A DNA stretch of 64,000 nucleotides. Source: Microbacterium azadirachtae. GTDB lineage: Bacteria; Actinomycetota; Actinomycetes; Actinomycetales; Microbacteriaceae. Shown here one piece after another: positions 17,603-26,365 of this stretch (position 1 is its first letter; each line of letters opens with the position of its first letter). The position numbers were made by a program, and so were the translations under genes. The notes under the pieces are model-generated. The model was given only the letters and a program-made list of their open reading frames with translations, was not told the origin of the DNA and ran no database searches. The stretch lies in contig NZ_JYIT01000083.1 in assembly GCF_000956545.1 (NCBI RefSeq), forward strand, positions 1 to 64,000, written 5' to 3'.

Positions 17603-20159
17603 CGCGCTGCCGCACCTCGATCACCTTTTCGTCGTCGAGCGTGCCGCGAGCACGGACTTCAATCGCGGAGGCCAAGGCAACCCCAAGGTTCGACCTGTCG
17701 AGCATCGCGCCCATGGGCTGCAACTACGCGGCGAACTCGACCGCACACTGTCGGAGATCGACCGCGAACGCGCCTCGGTCAGCGTGAGCGAGGAAGAACT
17801 GCGCGCCCTGGGCAGTGTCATCGTGCTCGAAGGAACGGACGCCGCGTACCCGATCGAGGTCGACCGGCTGAGCAGCATGAGCCGTCACCGCACGACGCCC
17901 AAGCGTCCCAAGTGGCTCTTGCTGTCCGTCCGACCCGCGACTGAGACAACTCCGGAGCAGGCGACGATCTGGGTCGCGGACGCATATCGCGCGCAGTTCC
18001 TCAAGCTCTTCGAGGACTACCTCACCAAGCTCTCGACCCGAGCAGACTCCGCACGATGGAGCACCGCAGAGGGCAACCCCGCCAATCAGTCCTTGATCGC
18101 GAACATCTCCCGCATCCGCTCGGCAATCCTCGCGGACCTGTGGACTTCGGACGGTGACCCGGACTCCAACTCCGCAGTGCACTGGTGGGAACTGTGGCTG
18201 GACTCCACGAACCCGCATGTCGACACGTTGCAGGGCTTCTTGACCGCCTACGACCTGCGCTCCCTCCCGCGTAAGATCGTCATGCGCGATCGTATCGTCG
18301 TGTGGGTCGAGGCGACCTGGAAGCAGCTCGAAGTGCTCCCGTTCACGAGCGTGCCGATCGCCGAGATTCGTCGCCCCGAGTTTATCGACACCGTCGAGGA
18401 CCTCCCCGTCACCGAACAGATCGAGTACGTCAAAGACCTCGCGGACCGGATCGAGCCCGCACCCGATCACGCTCCCGCCGTCTGCCACCTCGACACCGGC
18501 GTCTTCCGCGCTCACCTCCTCCTGAGGGACTCCCTCGCTGAAACCGACCACCACACGATCCTTGGCGCCTCAGGCAACGACGTCCATCCGCAGGGACACG
18601 GCACGTCAATGGCCGGACTCGCCCTCTACGGCAACCTCGATCCGCACCTGCTCAGCCGCGACACCATACAACTCCGGCACCGCCTCGAGTCCGTACGGAT
18701 GACTCCGGGCCATGGCGAAGCGCACATTGACCCCGTCGACTACGGCACGGCAACCGTCCAAGCAGTCTCAACACCAGAGATTGCCAACCCGCGGCGTCGA
18801 GTCTTCTGTCTGACGTTGAGCACGCGGCCTGACAACCCCGGCGAGCCGACCCTCTGGTCCGCCGCCGTCGACGCGCTCGCGGCCGGAACCGATTCCGTGC
18901 GCGTCGGAGACGAGTTCCAACTCGTCTCCGCGCCAGACTCGGACTCGGCCAGACTCATTGTCGTCGCGGCCGGAAACGTCGACCAGTACACGCTCGACCA
19001 TCGCACGGAATCAGACACGTCTGCTGTCGAAGACCCCGCGCAGGCATGGAACGCGTTGACCGTCGGCGCCTACACCGAGATGACCGATGCTCCACAAGAT
19101 CCGCAGTACGCTGGCTGGGACGTACTCGCCGCTGCCGGCGAACTGTCGCCCCACAGCAGAACGTCAGTGATGTTCAACCAGCGCAAGTGGCCGATCAAGC
19201 CCGACATCTGCCTCGAAGGTGGCAACGTCCTCAGCGACGGCGCCCAGGGGTTTGAGCCGAAGCATCCACTGCTCTCGCTGAGATCGACCGCGACGTCGAA
19301 CGATCTCGCGCTCACCTCTGCCAACGCCACGAGCGCGGCGACCGCCCAGGCGGCCAGACTCGCGGCGCTCGCGATGGATCGATATCCGATCTACTGGCCG
19401 GAGACGATTCGCGGTTTGCTGACGCACTCCGCCGAGTGGACACCCTCGATGGCGCGCGAGATCACCTCCGAACAGTCGAAGCGCGGTCGCCTCCAGCTTC
19501 TCCGCCGCTATGGATGGGGCGTACCCACGGAAGACGCCGTGCTGAACTCCTCCCGCCAGGCGGTCACCCTGGTGTCCCAGGACCAGTTCACGCCGTTTGA
19601 AGGCGACGACTATCGCATGCGCCGCTTCCGGCTGCACACCCTCCCGTGGCCTTCCGCGGTTCTCGAGCAGCTCGGCGCCACCGACGTGCGCCTGCGTCTG
19701 ACGTTGTCGTACTTCATCGAGCCCTCGGCCTCGCGCCGCGGCTGGCGGCAGCGGTACGCCTACGCGTCGCACGCGCTCCGCTTCGACCTCCAAGGGGCGC
19801 TGGAGACCCAGCAGCAATTCATCGCGCGGATCAACCGGGACGCGCAAGTTGATGAAGACGGGTCGTCTCGCACCGCGACCACGACCGATCGGTGGCTCGT
19901 GGGCCAGAACCAGCGCAGTCTCGGATCACTCCATCAAGACGAATGGTGGGGGAGCGGCGCTGAATTGGCGCGGTGCAACTCCGTCGCCGTGTACCCGGTC
20001 GGCGGCTGGTGGAAGAACAACGGGCGGCAGGACCGACAGAACCTCCCCGTCCGATACGCACTGCTCCTTTCGCTGCAAACCGGCGAGCAAGACATCGACC
20101 TCTACACACCGATTGCGAACCAGCTGCGTGTCCCGATCGCGACAGAGATCGCCGGCTGA
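17595..20159 (+). CDS. S8 (subtilisin-like) serine peptidase, IetS-like
   Basis: An 854-residue protein if it starts at TTG 17595, which overlaps the ATPase stop by 8 nt; GTG 17550 is an alternative. There is no signal peptide, so it is probably cytoplasmic. After about 290 residues of N-terminal domain come the S8 triad elements: Asp in VCHLDTGV (about 300), His in PQGHGTSMAG (about 335), the oxyanion Asn in VVAAGNVD (about 461) and Ser in SANATSAATAQAARLA (about 580). All catalytic residues are present. The last 270 residues form a separate C-terminal domain. Together with the ATPase it fits IetAS, where the protease is the toxic effector. Confidence 0.86.
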   Translation: MANALPHLDHLFVVERAASTDFNRGGQGNPKVRPVEHRAHGLQLRGELDRTLSEIDRERASVSVSEEELRALGSVIVLEGTDAAYPIEVDRLSSMSRHRTTPKRPKWLLLSVRPATETTPEQATIWVADAYRAQFLKLFEDYLTKLSTRADSARWSTAEGNPANQSLIANISRIRSAILADLWTSDGDPDSNSAVHWWELWLDSTNPHVDTLQGFLTAYDLRSLPRKIVMRDRIVVWVEATWKQLEVLPFTSVPIAEIRRPEFIDTVEDLPVTEQIEYVKDLADRIEPAPDHAPAVCHLDTGVFRAHLLLRDSLAETDHHTILGASGNDVHPQGHGTSMAGLALYGNLDPHLLSRDTIQLRHRLESVRMTPGHGEAHIDPVDYGTATVQAVSTPEIANPRRRVFCLTLSTRPDNPGEPTLWSAAVDALAAGTDSVRVGDEFQLVSAPDSDSARLIVVAAGNVDQYTLDHRTESDTSAVEDPAQAWNALTVGAYTEMTDAPQDPQYAGWDVLAAAGELSPHSRTSVMFNQRKWPIKPDICLEGGNVLSDGAQGFEPKHPLLSLRSTATSNDLALTSANATSAATAQAARLAALAMDRYPIYWPETIRGLLTHSAEWTPSMAREITSEQSKRGRLQLLRRYGWGVPTEDAVLNSSRQAVTLVSQDQFTPFEGDDYRMRRFRLHTLPWPSAVLEQLGATDVRLRLTLSYFIEPSASRRGWRQRYAYASHALRFDLQGALETQQQFIARINRDAQVDEDGSSRTATTTDRWLVGQNQRSLGSLHQDEWWGSGAELARCNSVAVYPVGGWWKNNGRQDRQNLPVRYALLLSLQTGEQDIDLYTPIANQLRVPIATEIAG

Positions 20160-20238
20160 GATCGCCGCGTTCCGCATCGCTGTTGAGGGATGGCGGGCGT
20201 CAGCTCGGGCGCGCAAGTCAGCGTGCCCTGGGGCAAAG

Positions 20239-20281
20239 GGGACTGCTGCACGGATAGGTGACAGGGTGACCTGCCCCACGG
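20239..20281. repeat. left inverted repeat of the first IS3 element
   Basis: 43-bp terminal repeat starting GGGACTGCTG, pairing with 21515-21557 except at three adjacent positions. Confidence 0.9.
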
Positions 20282-20336
20282 AAAAGGTTCCAGTTTCGGT
20301 GGCTAATTAGTGGCCCGATCCGGAAAGCTCACCATC

Positions 20337-20633
20337 ATGCCCCGTCCTTACCCGCCGGAGTTTCGTGCTCGCGCTGTCGCGCTCGTGCGTGCCGGCAAGC
20401 AGGCCAAACAGACCGCCGTTGAACTCGGCATCCACCCCGTCACGCTCTCGAACTGGATCCGCCAGGACGACATCGACAACGGCCGCCGGCCCGGCGTCCC
20501 GTCATCGGAATCGGCGGAGCTGCGTGCAGCGAGACGCCGCATTCGAGAGCTTGAGACCGAGCTGCTGATCGTCCGGCAAGCGGCGAAGTTCCTCGACGAG
20601 GAGCGTCCCCGCTCAAAAGACTCTTCCCGGTGA
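20337..20633 (+). CDS. IS3-family transposase OrfA
   Basis: A 98-residue DNA-binding subunit. MPRPYPPEFRARAVALVRAG starts a helix-turn-helix (IHPVTLSNWIRQDD), and the C-terminus is a leucine-zipper-like coiled coil (RRRIRELETELLIVRQAAKFL). ATG 20337 was chosen at the family's normal N-terminus; a GTG at 20310 is possible. The ORF ends overlapping OrfB by 4 nt. In IS3 elements a programmed frameshift usually fuses the two products; here the overlap is GTGA, so coupled initiation is also possible. Confidence 0.93.
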   Translation: MPRPYPPEFRARAVALVRAGKQAKQTAVELGIHPVTLSNWIRQDDIDNGRRPGVPSSESAELRAARRRIRELETELLIVRQAAKFLDEERPRSKDSSR

Positions 20634-21493
20634 TCGACCGACTCGCCGACGCCGGGATCCCGATCGACCGCTGCTGCCGCGTCCTCGGGGTCGCCAGGCA
20701 GCACTACTACCGCGTCAAACGCAAACCCCTCACCCAGTCCGAGCTGCGCAGGCAATGGCTGACCGGTCTGATCCGGGAAGTGCACGTCACCTCGCGAGGC
20801 ACTTACGGATATCGCCGCGTCCACGCCGAGCTGACCATGGCGATGGGAGTGAGCGTCAGCGAACGGACGGTGCACAAGCTGATGCGCCTGGCCGGGATCT
20901 ACGGGCTCCCCGGCCCGATCCGCACCAAACGACTCCGCGGCGTCGTCACCTCCGATGACCTCGTGAACCGCAAGTTCTCGCGCCCCCGTCCGAACGAGCT
21001 CTGGGTCACGGACATCACGCAGCACCGCACGCGAGCAGGCTGGGTCTACTGCGCCGCAGTCCTCGACACCTACAGTCGCCGCATCGTCGGCTGGTCGATC
21101 GACTCGAAGCAGGACACGACACTCGTCATCAACGCGCTCGACATGGCCATCCGGAACCGTCGCCCTAGACCGGGTGGGATCGTTCACGCGGATCACGGAA
21201 CGCAATTCACCTCGTGGTTCTTCGGGGAGAAGATCCGCTCTGCCGGGCTGCTGCCTTCGTTCGGGTCCGTCGGTGACGGGCTGGACAACGCGATGATGGA
21301 GAGCTTCTGGTCATCGATGCAGATCGAGCTCCTGAATCGGAAGAAGTGGAAAACCAGAGTCGAACTCGCGAACGCGATCTTCGAGTACATCGAGATATTC
21401 CACAACCGTCAGCGCCGTCACTCCGCCCTCGGCTACCGCACGCCGATCGAATACGAGACACTCGAAATCAACGACATCCCCGCCGCGAGTTAG
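20630..21493 (+). CDS. IS3-family transposase OrfB (DDE integrase core)
   Basis: A 287-residue catalytic subunit. An N-terminal HTH_21 region (YGYRRVHAEL) precedes the rve integrase core. The DDE residues are in LWVTDITQH, VHADHGTQF and NAMMESFWSSMQIELL, followed by the typical RRHSALGYRTPIEYE. All three catalytic acids are intact and the reading frame is complete, so the element looks functional apart from lacking target repeats. Confidence 0.95.
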   Translation: MIDRLADAGIPIDRCCRVLGVARQHYYRVKRKPLTQSELRRQWLTGLIREVHVTSRGTYGYRRVHAELTMAMGVSVSERTVHKLMRLAGIYGLPGPIRTKRLRGVVTSDDLVNRKFSRPRPNELWVTDITQHRTRAGWVYCAAVLDTYSRRIVGWSIDSKQDTTLVINALDMAIRNRRPRPGGIVHADHGTQFTSWFFGEKIRSAGLLPSFGSVGDGLDNAMMESFWSSMQIELLNRKKWKTRVELANAIFEYIEIFHNRQRRHSALGYRTPIEYETLEINDIPAAS

Positions 21494-21514
21494 CGACCGC
21501 GACTGGCACCAAAT

Positions 21515-21557
21515 CCGTGGGGCAGGTCAAGATGTCACCTATCCGTGCAGCAGTCCC
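21515..21557. repeat. right inverted repeat of the first IS3 element
   Basis: Inverted partner of 20239-20281, ending GCAGCAGTCCC. Confidence 0.9.
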
Positions 21558-21784
21558 ATCAGGCCGATTCAGAAGACGGTTTTGAGCAGCCCCGTCCCGC
21601 TGACTCAATGCGGTTGCATGACCAAGCTGGCTGACTAGGGGCAACTCTGCCTCCGATCGACTCTTGATTGATGACCACGCACATCGGTTGCTCCAGTGCG
21701 TTCGCTGTACACCCGTTGGCGCGTATCCGAGGTCTCAGGTTTGAGGAGGCTGCTCTCAGGCTCCTTTCGGACTGTTGCTGCGAG

Positions 21785-23956
21785 CTACGGCTTCTGACGC
21801 CACTGCTGCAATGCCGACAGCAGTGTCCTGCGACGGTTATCGGGGGTGTCATCGAGGCCGTCAAACGGATCATTCACAACGAGATCCGCTGACGCAATCT
21901 CCTCCTCATGCTGAGCGCAGACGTTCTCGAGGGAGAAGAAAGTCGACGCTGTCTCAGCGTCGAACGATGAGAGCCGCACCGTGGTCCCGTAAGAGCCGTG
22001 GGACGTAGCGGAGACAACGAAGAATGCGATCGAGTCCAGGTCCCCGATGCGCTCGCTCCAGTCGTGGATCCAGTCGGCGAAGCCTGCTGGATCGACCCGG
22101 AGCCATGACCATGCGTCGCTTCTTGTCAGTTGGTCCATCTGAAGAGGTGTGGACTCAGATGCTCGGAGCATCGACGCGAACGCCATCCGGATGGGCTTCA
22201 ACTGAGTTTCATCCGCACTGAAGGTCCGGCCTCCGTACCTTCCTAACCCCCGGGCGCGGTCCAACGCTGAAACGGCGAGCGGTGCCCCGCCTTGCTCGAG
22301 GATTGCCAACAGCGCGTCTGTCTGTTGCTTGGACGTCATCTGAGCGAGCCTGCTGGCGACGGTTCGTTCGATCGTATGGTCCGGGGAAACAACACCTTGA
22401 CGTCTGCGCAACTGGATGTAGACCGGCGTAAGCCAGCGATAGACGTTCGGGGCGGTCAACTGCTTCTGCGCAATCACGCGCGTGATCTTGTCGACGGTCA
22501 GTGCAGGGTTGAAGCCGAGCGCGGCACGTACTTGGGCCACTGATTCGCCTTCGGCCAACGGGTCCGAGGCGACCACTGTCAGAGCACGCTCCACGACTAC
22601 GTCAGAGATGTCGTCGTCCAGCACCCCGAAGCTGAAATAGCGGTCGAAGTAGTCGCTGTTTGCAACCCGCGAGCTGAACGACACATCGTCGTCCCTAAAC
22701 TCGGTCCCGCACTTGCTCGCGAACACCGGAAACAAGAACGACAGCGCCTCGATCACACCGTCCACGTCGCTGCCGCGTGTCCCAGCGTCGCGAATCCTCA
22801 TGCTCCATTCGTCTCGGATCTTCCGTCGCTCATCGCCTTGCGTTGTCGTCGGCACGTAAAGCAGGCGTTCGGCGGACCCGACAAACGAATCCCTGTGCGC
22901 CTGCAGCATCGCGTAGACGCCAGGCTCGGCGGTTCGAAGCCAAGTCAGCACCAAGAAATCAGCCGCGTCCACTTCGCCAGCAAGCATGGGCGCATACATT
23001 CGCACTTGGGTGAGGAAGCGACGGATTGCGCGAGGGGTGTCGAGGCGCAGCGTCAGGAAGCGCCCGTAGGCCTCGCTGAATCGGTTCGTGCCACGCTCGT
23101 CGAGCAAGAACGCCGTGGCCTCTCCGATCTCGTTGAGGCCACGGTTCAGGAGCTCAAGACTATCGACAGGGCGGATCCTTGGCAGGTCGAAACGGACTTG
23201 AACGACCTTGTCCATGTACTCCCGGGCGCGTGACCTGCCGCCGTTTCCGACCAGTGAGCTTCCGCTGATCGCGTCGAAGACGGTGCTTTCGTCGAATGAC
23301 AGCAGGTAGTGCACGTAGGGGAGGCGCCCCAACTGCCGCACGATCTTGAGCGTCTGAAGCAGTTCGTCTCCTGAGATCCGATCGATGTCGTCGATGATGA
23401 CGAGGACGGGTCGTCGTAGCGCGGAAAGTTCCCGGATCAACTGCGAACGCGTTCGATTGACGCTCTGCTCACCTTCGATGATGTTCGCGAGCCCATCGAC
23501 AGCTCGGCCCGGGTCGAGGCCCAGGAGCGAACCGACAGAAAGCAGCGGCGACAATGCCCTCCCGAACTTGGCGATACTCGCCCGGACCTTCCGTCCCCGG
23601 TGTCTGCCGAATGCTGATGCCAGCTCGGCAAAGAAACCCAGCTGGGCGCTCGTCGGGTCCGAGTAGTCCCATGGGTTGAACGACACGACGGACCAGGGCG
23701 AACTGATTTCGGATGCTGAAGCATGGTCCTTGATCCACCCGAGGATCGAGGACTTCCCAGAGCCCCATGGACCGACGAGTCCGAAGACGATCGAAGACTC
23801 CACCGACTTCGTGCGATCGACTGTCGCCCACATGGATTCGACGAAGCTCCTGCGTCCAAGAGAAAGCGCAGTAAGCGGGTCAGGGTCGTCGACCAGCCAT
23901 CGAACTGGGGAACCATCACCCTCCGGGGCGAGGGTTTCAGCGTTGCCGGGGATCAT
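21785..23956 (-). CDS. KAP-family P-loop NTPase
   Basis: A 723-residue protein. FGLVGPWGSGKSS (Walker A, about 62-70), VVSFNPWDYSD (about 92-100) and RPVLVIIDDIDRI (Walker B, about 182-194) are the KAP NTPase signature. A long all-helical C-terminal part lacks transmembrane segments. The first possible start is 24007, but the ATG at 23956 has a TAGCAT -10-like box 7 nt upstream and fits the leaderless style of this genome. KAP NTPases occur often in defence islands, for example as the ATPase of Qat systems, but no Qat partners (QueC, TatD) are near. Its role here is therefore unknown. Confidence 0.85.
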   Translation of the reverse strand: MIPGNAETLAPEGDGSPVRWLVDDPDPLTALSLGRRSFVESMWATVDRTKSVESSIVFGLVGPWGSGKSSILGWIKDHASASEISSPWSVVSFNPWDYSDPTSAQLGFFAELASAFGRHRGRKVRASIAKFGRALSPLLSVGSLLGLDPGRAVDGLANIIEGEQSVNRTRSQLIRELSALRRPVLVIIDDIDRISGDELLQTLKIVRQLGRLPYVHYLLSFDESTVFDAISGSSLVGNGGRSRAREYMDKVVQVRFDLPRIRPVDSLELLNRGLNEIGEATAFLLDERGTNRFSEAYGRFLTLRLDTPRAIRRFLTQVRMYAPMLAGEVDAADFLVLTWLRTAEPGVYAMLQAHRDSFVGSAERLLYVPTTTQGDERRKIRDEWSMRIRDAGTRGSDVDGVIEALSFLFPVFASKCGTEFRDDDVSFSSRVANSDYFDRYFSFGVLDDDISDVVVERALTVVASDPLAEGESVAQVRAALGFNPALTVDKITRVIAQKQLTAPNVYRWLTPVYIQLRRRQGVVSPDHTIERTVASRLAQMTSKQQTDALLAILEQGGAPLAVSALDRARGLGRYGGRTFSADETQLKPIRMAFASMLRASESTPLQMDQLTRSDAWSWLRVDPAGFADWIHDWSERIGDLDSIAFFVVSATSHGSYGTTVRLSSFDAETASTFFSLENVCAQHEEEIASADLVVNDPFDGLDDTPDNRRRTLLSALQQWRQKP

Positions 23957-24091
23957 GATCGCGATGCTATCGGCATGCTGTGCGGCGAGCTCGCTGCGCC
24001 GGCACATGGTGTGGATCGTCGCCGCGGAGGCCTGAGCGACGACATGTGAATCGCGATGCGCACCTGTGTAGAAACACCAACTGCGCGGATG

Positions 24092-24700
24092 CTAACGCGA
24101 GGGCGTGACCTTGTCGGCTTGGACCATTTGGAGCACGATCTCGACAAGATCGCGCGCTAGCCGATCATTCAAGCCTGCCTGGATCGGCAACAGTGTCCGA
24201 CTCAGGATGGGGCCGACCAGGACATCGCAAATCAAGTCAACGTCAACCCGCGATGGATCCACCTCTCCTCGTTGGGCAGCAAGGTCGAGGATTCGGGCGA
24301 CGTTGGCTCGACGTGGGGCGACGAACTCGTCGTGATAGAGCTTGCCGATCGACTCGTTGACGCTCATTACCTCGAGCAGGCCGGGGAGGTTCTTGTGGAT
24401 CAGGGGAGAGGCGAACATCGTAATGTCGGCACGTTGAAGAGTGAGCAGGTCGTCTCGGAGCGAACCGGCGTCGACGGGTTGCCCTTGACCGAACTGGTCG
24501 CGAATGACCTCGAACACGAGATGGGCCAGCGACGGATATCGCCGGTAAAACGCAGGGCGGGTAGTGCCTGCTTCCGTGACCAAGCCGTCGACGCTCATGC
24601 CTGAGTATCCAACGGCAACCATCGCTCGCTCTGCGGCCTTCCGAAGCGCGTCCGTGATGTTGGCGACCGGCGGGCGTCCGGCGCGATTACTAGACATCAT
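24092..24700 (-). CDS. TetR/AcrR family regulator
   Basis: A 202-residue regulator. Residues about 18-62 form the TetR helix-turn-helix (RKAAERAMVAVGYSGMSVDGLVTEAGTTRPAFYRRYPS), and a ligand-binding helical domain follows. It is divergent from the avrD-like gene, with an 82-bp shared region containing an 18-bp palindrome. The obvious inference is that it represses the divergent gene and itself until a ligand binds. That ligand is possibly the product of the AvrD-like enzyme. Confidence 0.9.
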   Translation of the reverse strand: MMSSNRAGRPPVANITDALRKAAERAMVAVGYSGMSVDGLVTEAGTTRPAFYRRYPSLAHLVFEVIRDQFGQGQPVDAGSLRDDLLTLQRADITMFASPLIHKNLPGLLEVMSVNESIGKLYHDEFVAPRRANVARILDLAAQRGEVDPSRVDVDLICDVLVGPILSRTLLPIQAGLNDRLARDLVEIVLQMVQADKVTPSR

Positions 24701-24755
24701 GTAATACTAACCGACCGCGATAACTTCAGTCAGGTGAGGTGGCCGGAATTAGGCA

Positions 24756-24780
24756 ATACAGATAATTCTGTATCGTAAGT
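24756..24780 (+). promoter_or_regulatory. palindromic operator upstream of the avrD-like gene
   Basis: ATACAGA-TAAT-TCTGTAT is a perfect 18-bp interrupted palindrome at 24756-24773, overlapping the motif CTGTATCGTAAGT at 24768-24780. It lies directly before the ATG at 24783. GATAAT inside it may be the -10. A similar CTGTAnCGTAA motif occurs at 32498-32510 and 32601-32613. Confidence 0.6.
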
Positions 24781-24782
24781 CC

Positions 24783-25754
24783 ATGCGTGACGTACTGCAG
24801 CCGATTCAGCAACCTGGTTCCGTCTGGCCTGTCGAGTTGGACGTACTGCTGGGCGAGGCTGGTGGTCGATATTTCGGCTCTGGGTACCGTCGAGTCCGCT
24901 ACGGGAGTCCAGACGACGTCGAATTTTGGCGCGACGGAACGCTCCGCGCGAACGTAGCGGTGCGCTATCCCGCGGGTTGGTCCACCGGCGCCGACGGGGC
25001 CCTTCGGAACCCGCACCTGAGCACCCTGGATGCGGTGGTTCTGCCGATCATCGTCTTCGACCGCGTGATTTCCGAGCTGGGAAGCTCTCCGGGAAGGGTT
25101 CGCGTGGCCGCTGCCCGGCTTCGTTCGGGGGCAGTGGCCTGGACTGACCTTGCCAGCGTGCCCGTGGCTGTATCGGTCAACGGCGACGAAGCAGGACCCT
25201 GGGAACTGACCGGCACCGTCGGCAACATGAGAGTGTTTGTTCGGCTCGAGGGAGCGCTGGACCCACACAAGCGGCACACCGTGGCTTCGCTGGCACCGGC
25301 AGCGACCGTCTACGGCGGAGCGTTCAGGCAGACAACGACTTCATCACGATTGATGAGGTTCGAGCCTGAAAGCAGAACGCTGATCGGCGAGCATCGCACA
25401 AAGTGGGACGCGAAGCGCATCCGCACCGAAGCTGAAGGAGTAGAGAGCGCGTGGCGTCCAGCGCTCACGGTGATCGACCACCTCGCAGTCATGGGACAGA
25501 TGGCGCAATCCGTGATCGCCCTCTCTACCGACGCCAGCCGGGAGAGCATGGGGACGTTGTGGATGCGGGCGATAGACATCGATGCAGCTGAAGAGCCGAC
25601 TGTCGCTCCGGCGACCTGGACATCTCGAATGACGCTCCTGCGAGACCGCGAGTTGCGTTCGGATGGTCTCCATGACGTCCGTGTTCAATCGACAGCCAGC
25701 ACGGGCGTGAGCGTGCGCGCGTCCCTCGCGTACACGAAAGGGGCGAGCTCATGA
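24783..25754 (+). CDS. AvrD family protein, putative butenolide/lactone signal synthase
   Basis: A 323-residue soluble protein. YFGSGYRRVRYGSPDD near residue 30, VAVRYPAGWS (about 60) and PHLSTLDAVVLP (about 78-89) match what I know of the AvrD family. AvrD of Pseudomonas syringae directs formation of syringolides, acyl-glycoside lactones. AfsA/ScbA enzymes of Streptomyces catalyse a comparable beta-ketoacyl condensation. A signal-synthase role is inferred from family and context: divergent TetR gene, downstream TetR and SDR genes. The stop overlaps the next ATG by 4 nt. Assignment is by pattern and could be wrong; a generic hot-dog-like enzyme is the alternative. Confidence 0.62.
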   Translation: MRDVLQPIQQPGSVWPVELDVLLGEAGGRYFGSGYRRVRYGSPDDVEFWRDGTLRANVAVRYPAGWSTGADGALRNPHLSTLDAVVLPIIVFDRVISELGSSPGRVRVAAARLRSGAVAWTDLASVPVAVSVNGDEAGPWELTGTVGNMRVFVRLEGALDPHKRHTVASLAPAATVYGGAFRQTTTSSRLMRFEPESRTLIGEHRTKWDAKRIRTEAEGVESAWRPALTVIDHLAVMGQMAQSVIALSTDASRESMGTLWMRAIDIDAAEEPTVAPATWTSRMTLLRDRELRSDGLHDVRVQSTASTGVSVRASLAYTKGASS

Positions 25755-26365
25755 CTGAATACACGAGCCACGGGGGAACCTTGCGTGAGTCACCTGAAAT
25801 CAAAAGCATCCTGCAAGCGGGTGCCTCGCTCCTGGCAGTCCATCCATTCGCCGAAGTGAGTCTGGCTGACCTGAGCGTTGCGGCGGGTCTGCCGTTAGCC
25901 CAGGTCGAACGTCACTTCGAGGACATGCACGCCCTGGGGGCCGCGATCCTGGACCACGAACGGACCGCTATGAGCAACATGCAAACGAAAGTCAAGGGGG
26001 ACCCCAGCGCGCCACTTGCCGATCTGCGTGACGCATTCAGGTCGGTCGGCCAGTTGCTCGCAGCAGACGTAGTCGTCCGCGCGGGCGTGAAGCTCGCGGC
26101 CGAGGCTCGGCATCAGTTTCCAGAGCGCCGACTCGATCCATTCCGGACATGGCAGAACTTCGTGGGCGAGAGACTTCGGAGTGCCCACGAGATGGGGCAG
26201 CTGCACGATACGGCCGACATCGAGGCGATCGTGAGACTGATCGTTGCGGGCGGGATGGGGACCAAGGACCTTCTCGCCGTGCACGGGACTTGGTCGGAGG
26301 CCGAGTCCCGTTTCGACGAGATGATCTCCACCGTCCTCAACTTGATTTCTGGGCCATCCACGTGA
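25751..26365 (+). CDS. TetR-family regulator, possible lactone-receptor type
   Basis: A 204-residue protein. The helix-turn-helix spans about residues 18-62 (LLAVHPFAEVSLADLSVAAGLPLAQVERHFEDMHAL). The ligand domain has VVVRAGVKLAAEARHQFPERRLDPFRTW..FVGERLRSAHEMGQL, resembling gamma-butyrolactone receptors (ArpA/ScbR) in the RAGVRL..E.....P....W pattern. It is translationally coupled to the avrD-like gene (ATGA) and to the SDR gene (GTGA). Together with the divergent TetR this gives two candidate receptors around one candidate synthase. Confidence 0.8.
   Translation: MTEYTSHGGTLRESPEIKSILQAGASLLAVHPFAEVSLADLSVAAGLPLAQVERHFEDMHALGAAILDHERTAMSNMQTKVKGDPSAPLADLRDAFRSVGQLLAADVVVRAGVKLAAEARHQFPERRLDPFRTWQNFVGERLRSAHEMGQLHDTADIEAIVRLIVAGGMGTKDLLAVHGTWSEAESRFDEMISTVLNLISGPST

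Larger units (their letters stand above)
20239..21557 (+). mobile_element. IS3-family insertion sequence with 43-bp terminal inverted repeats
   Basis: The ends at 20239-20281 and 21515-21557 are inverted repeats of 43 bp with three mismatches, beginning GGGACTGCTGCACGGATAGG on each strand. Two overlapping ORFs give the usual IS3 orfA/orfB layout. The bases outside the ends (AAG left, ATC right) do not match, so there is no target duplication at this boundary. The element lies 79 bp past the subtilase stop. Confidence 0.92.
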
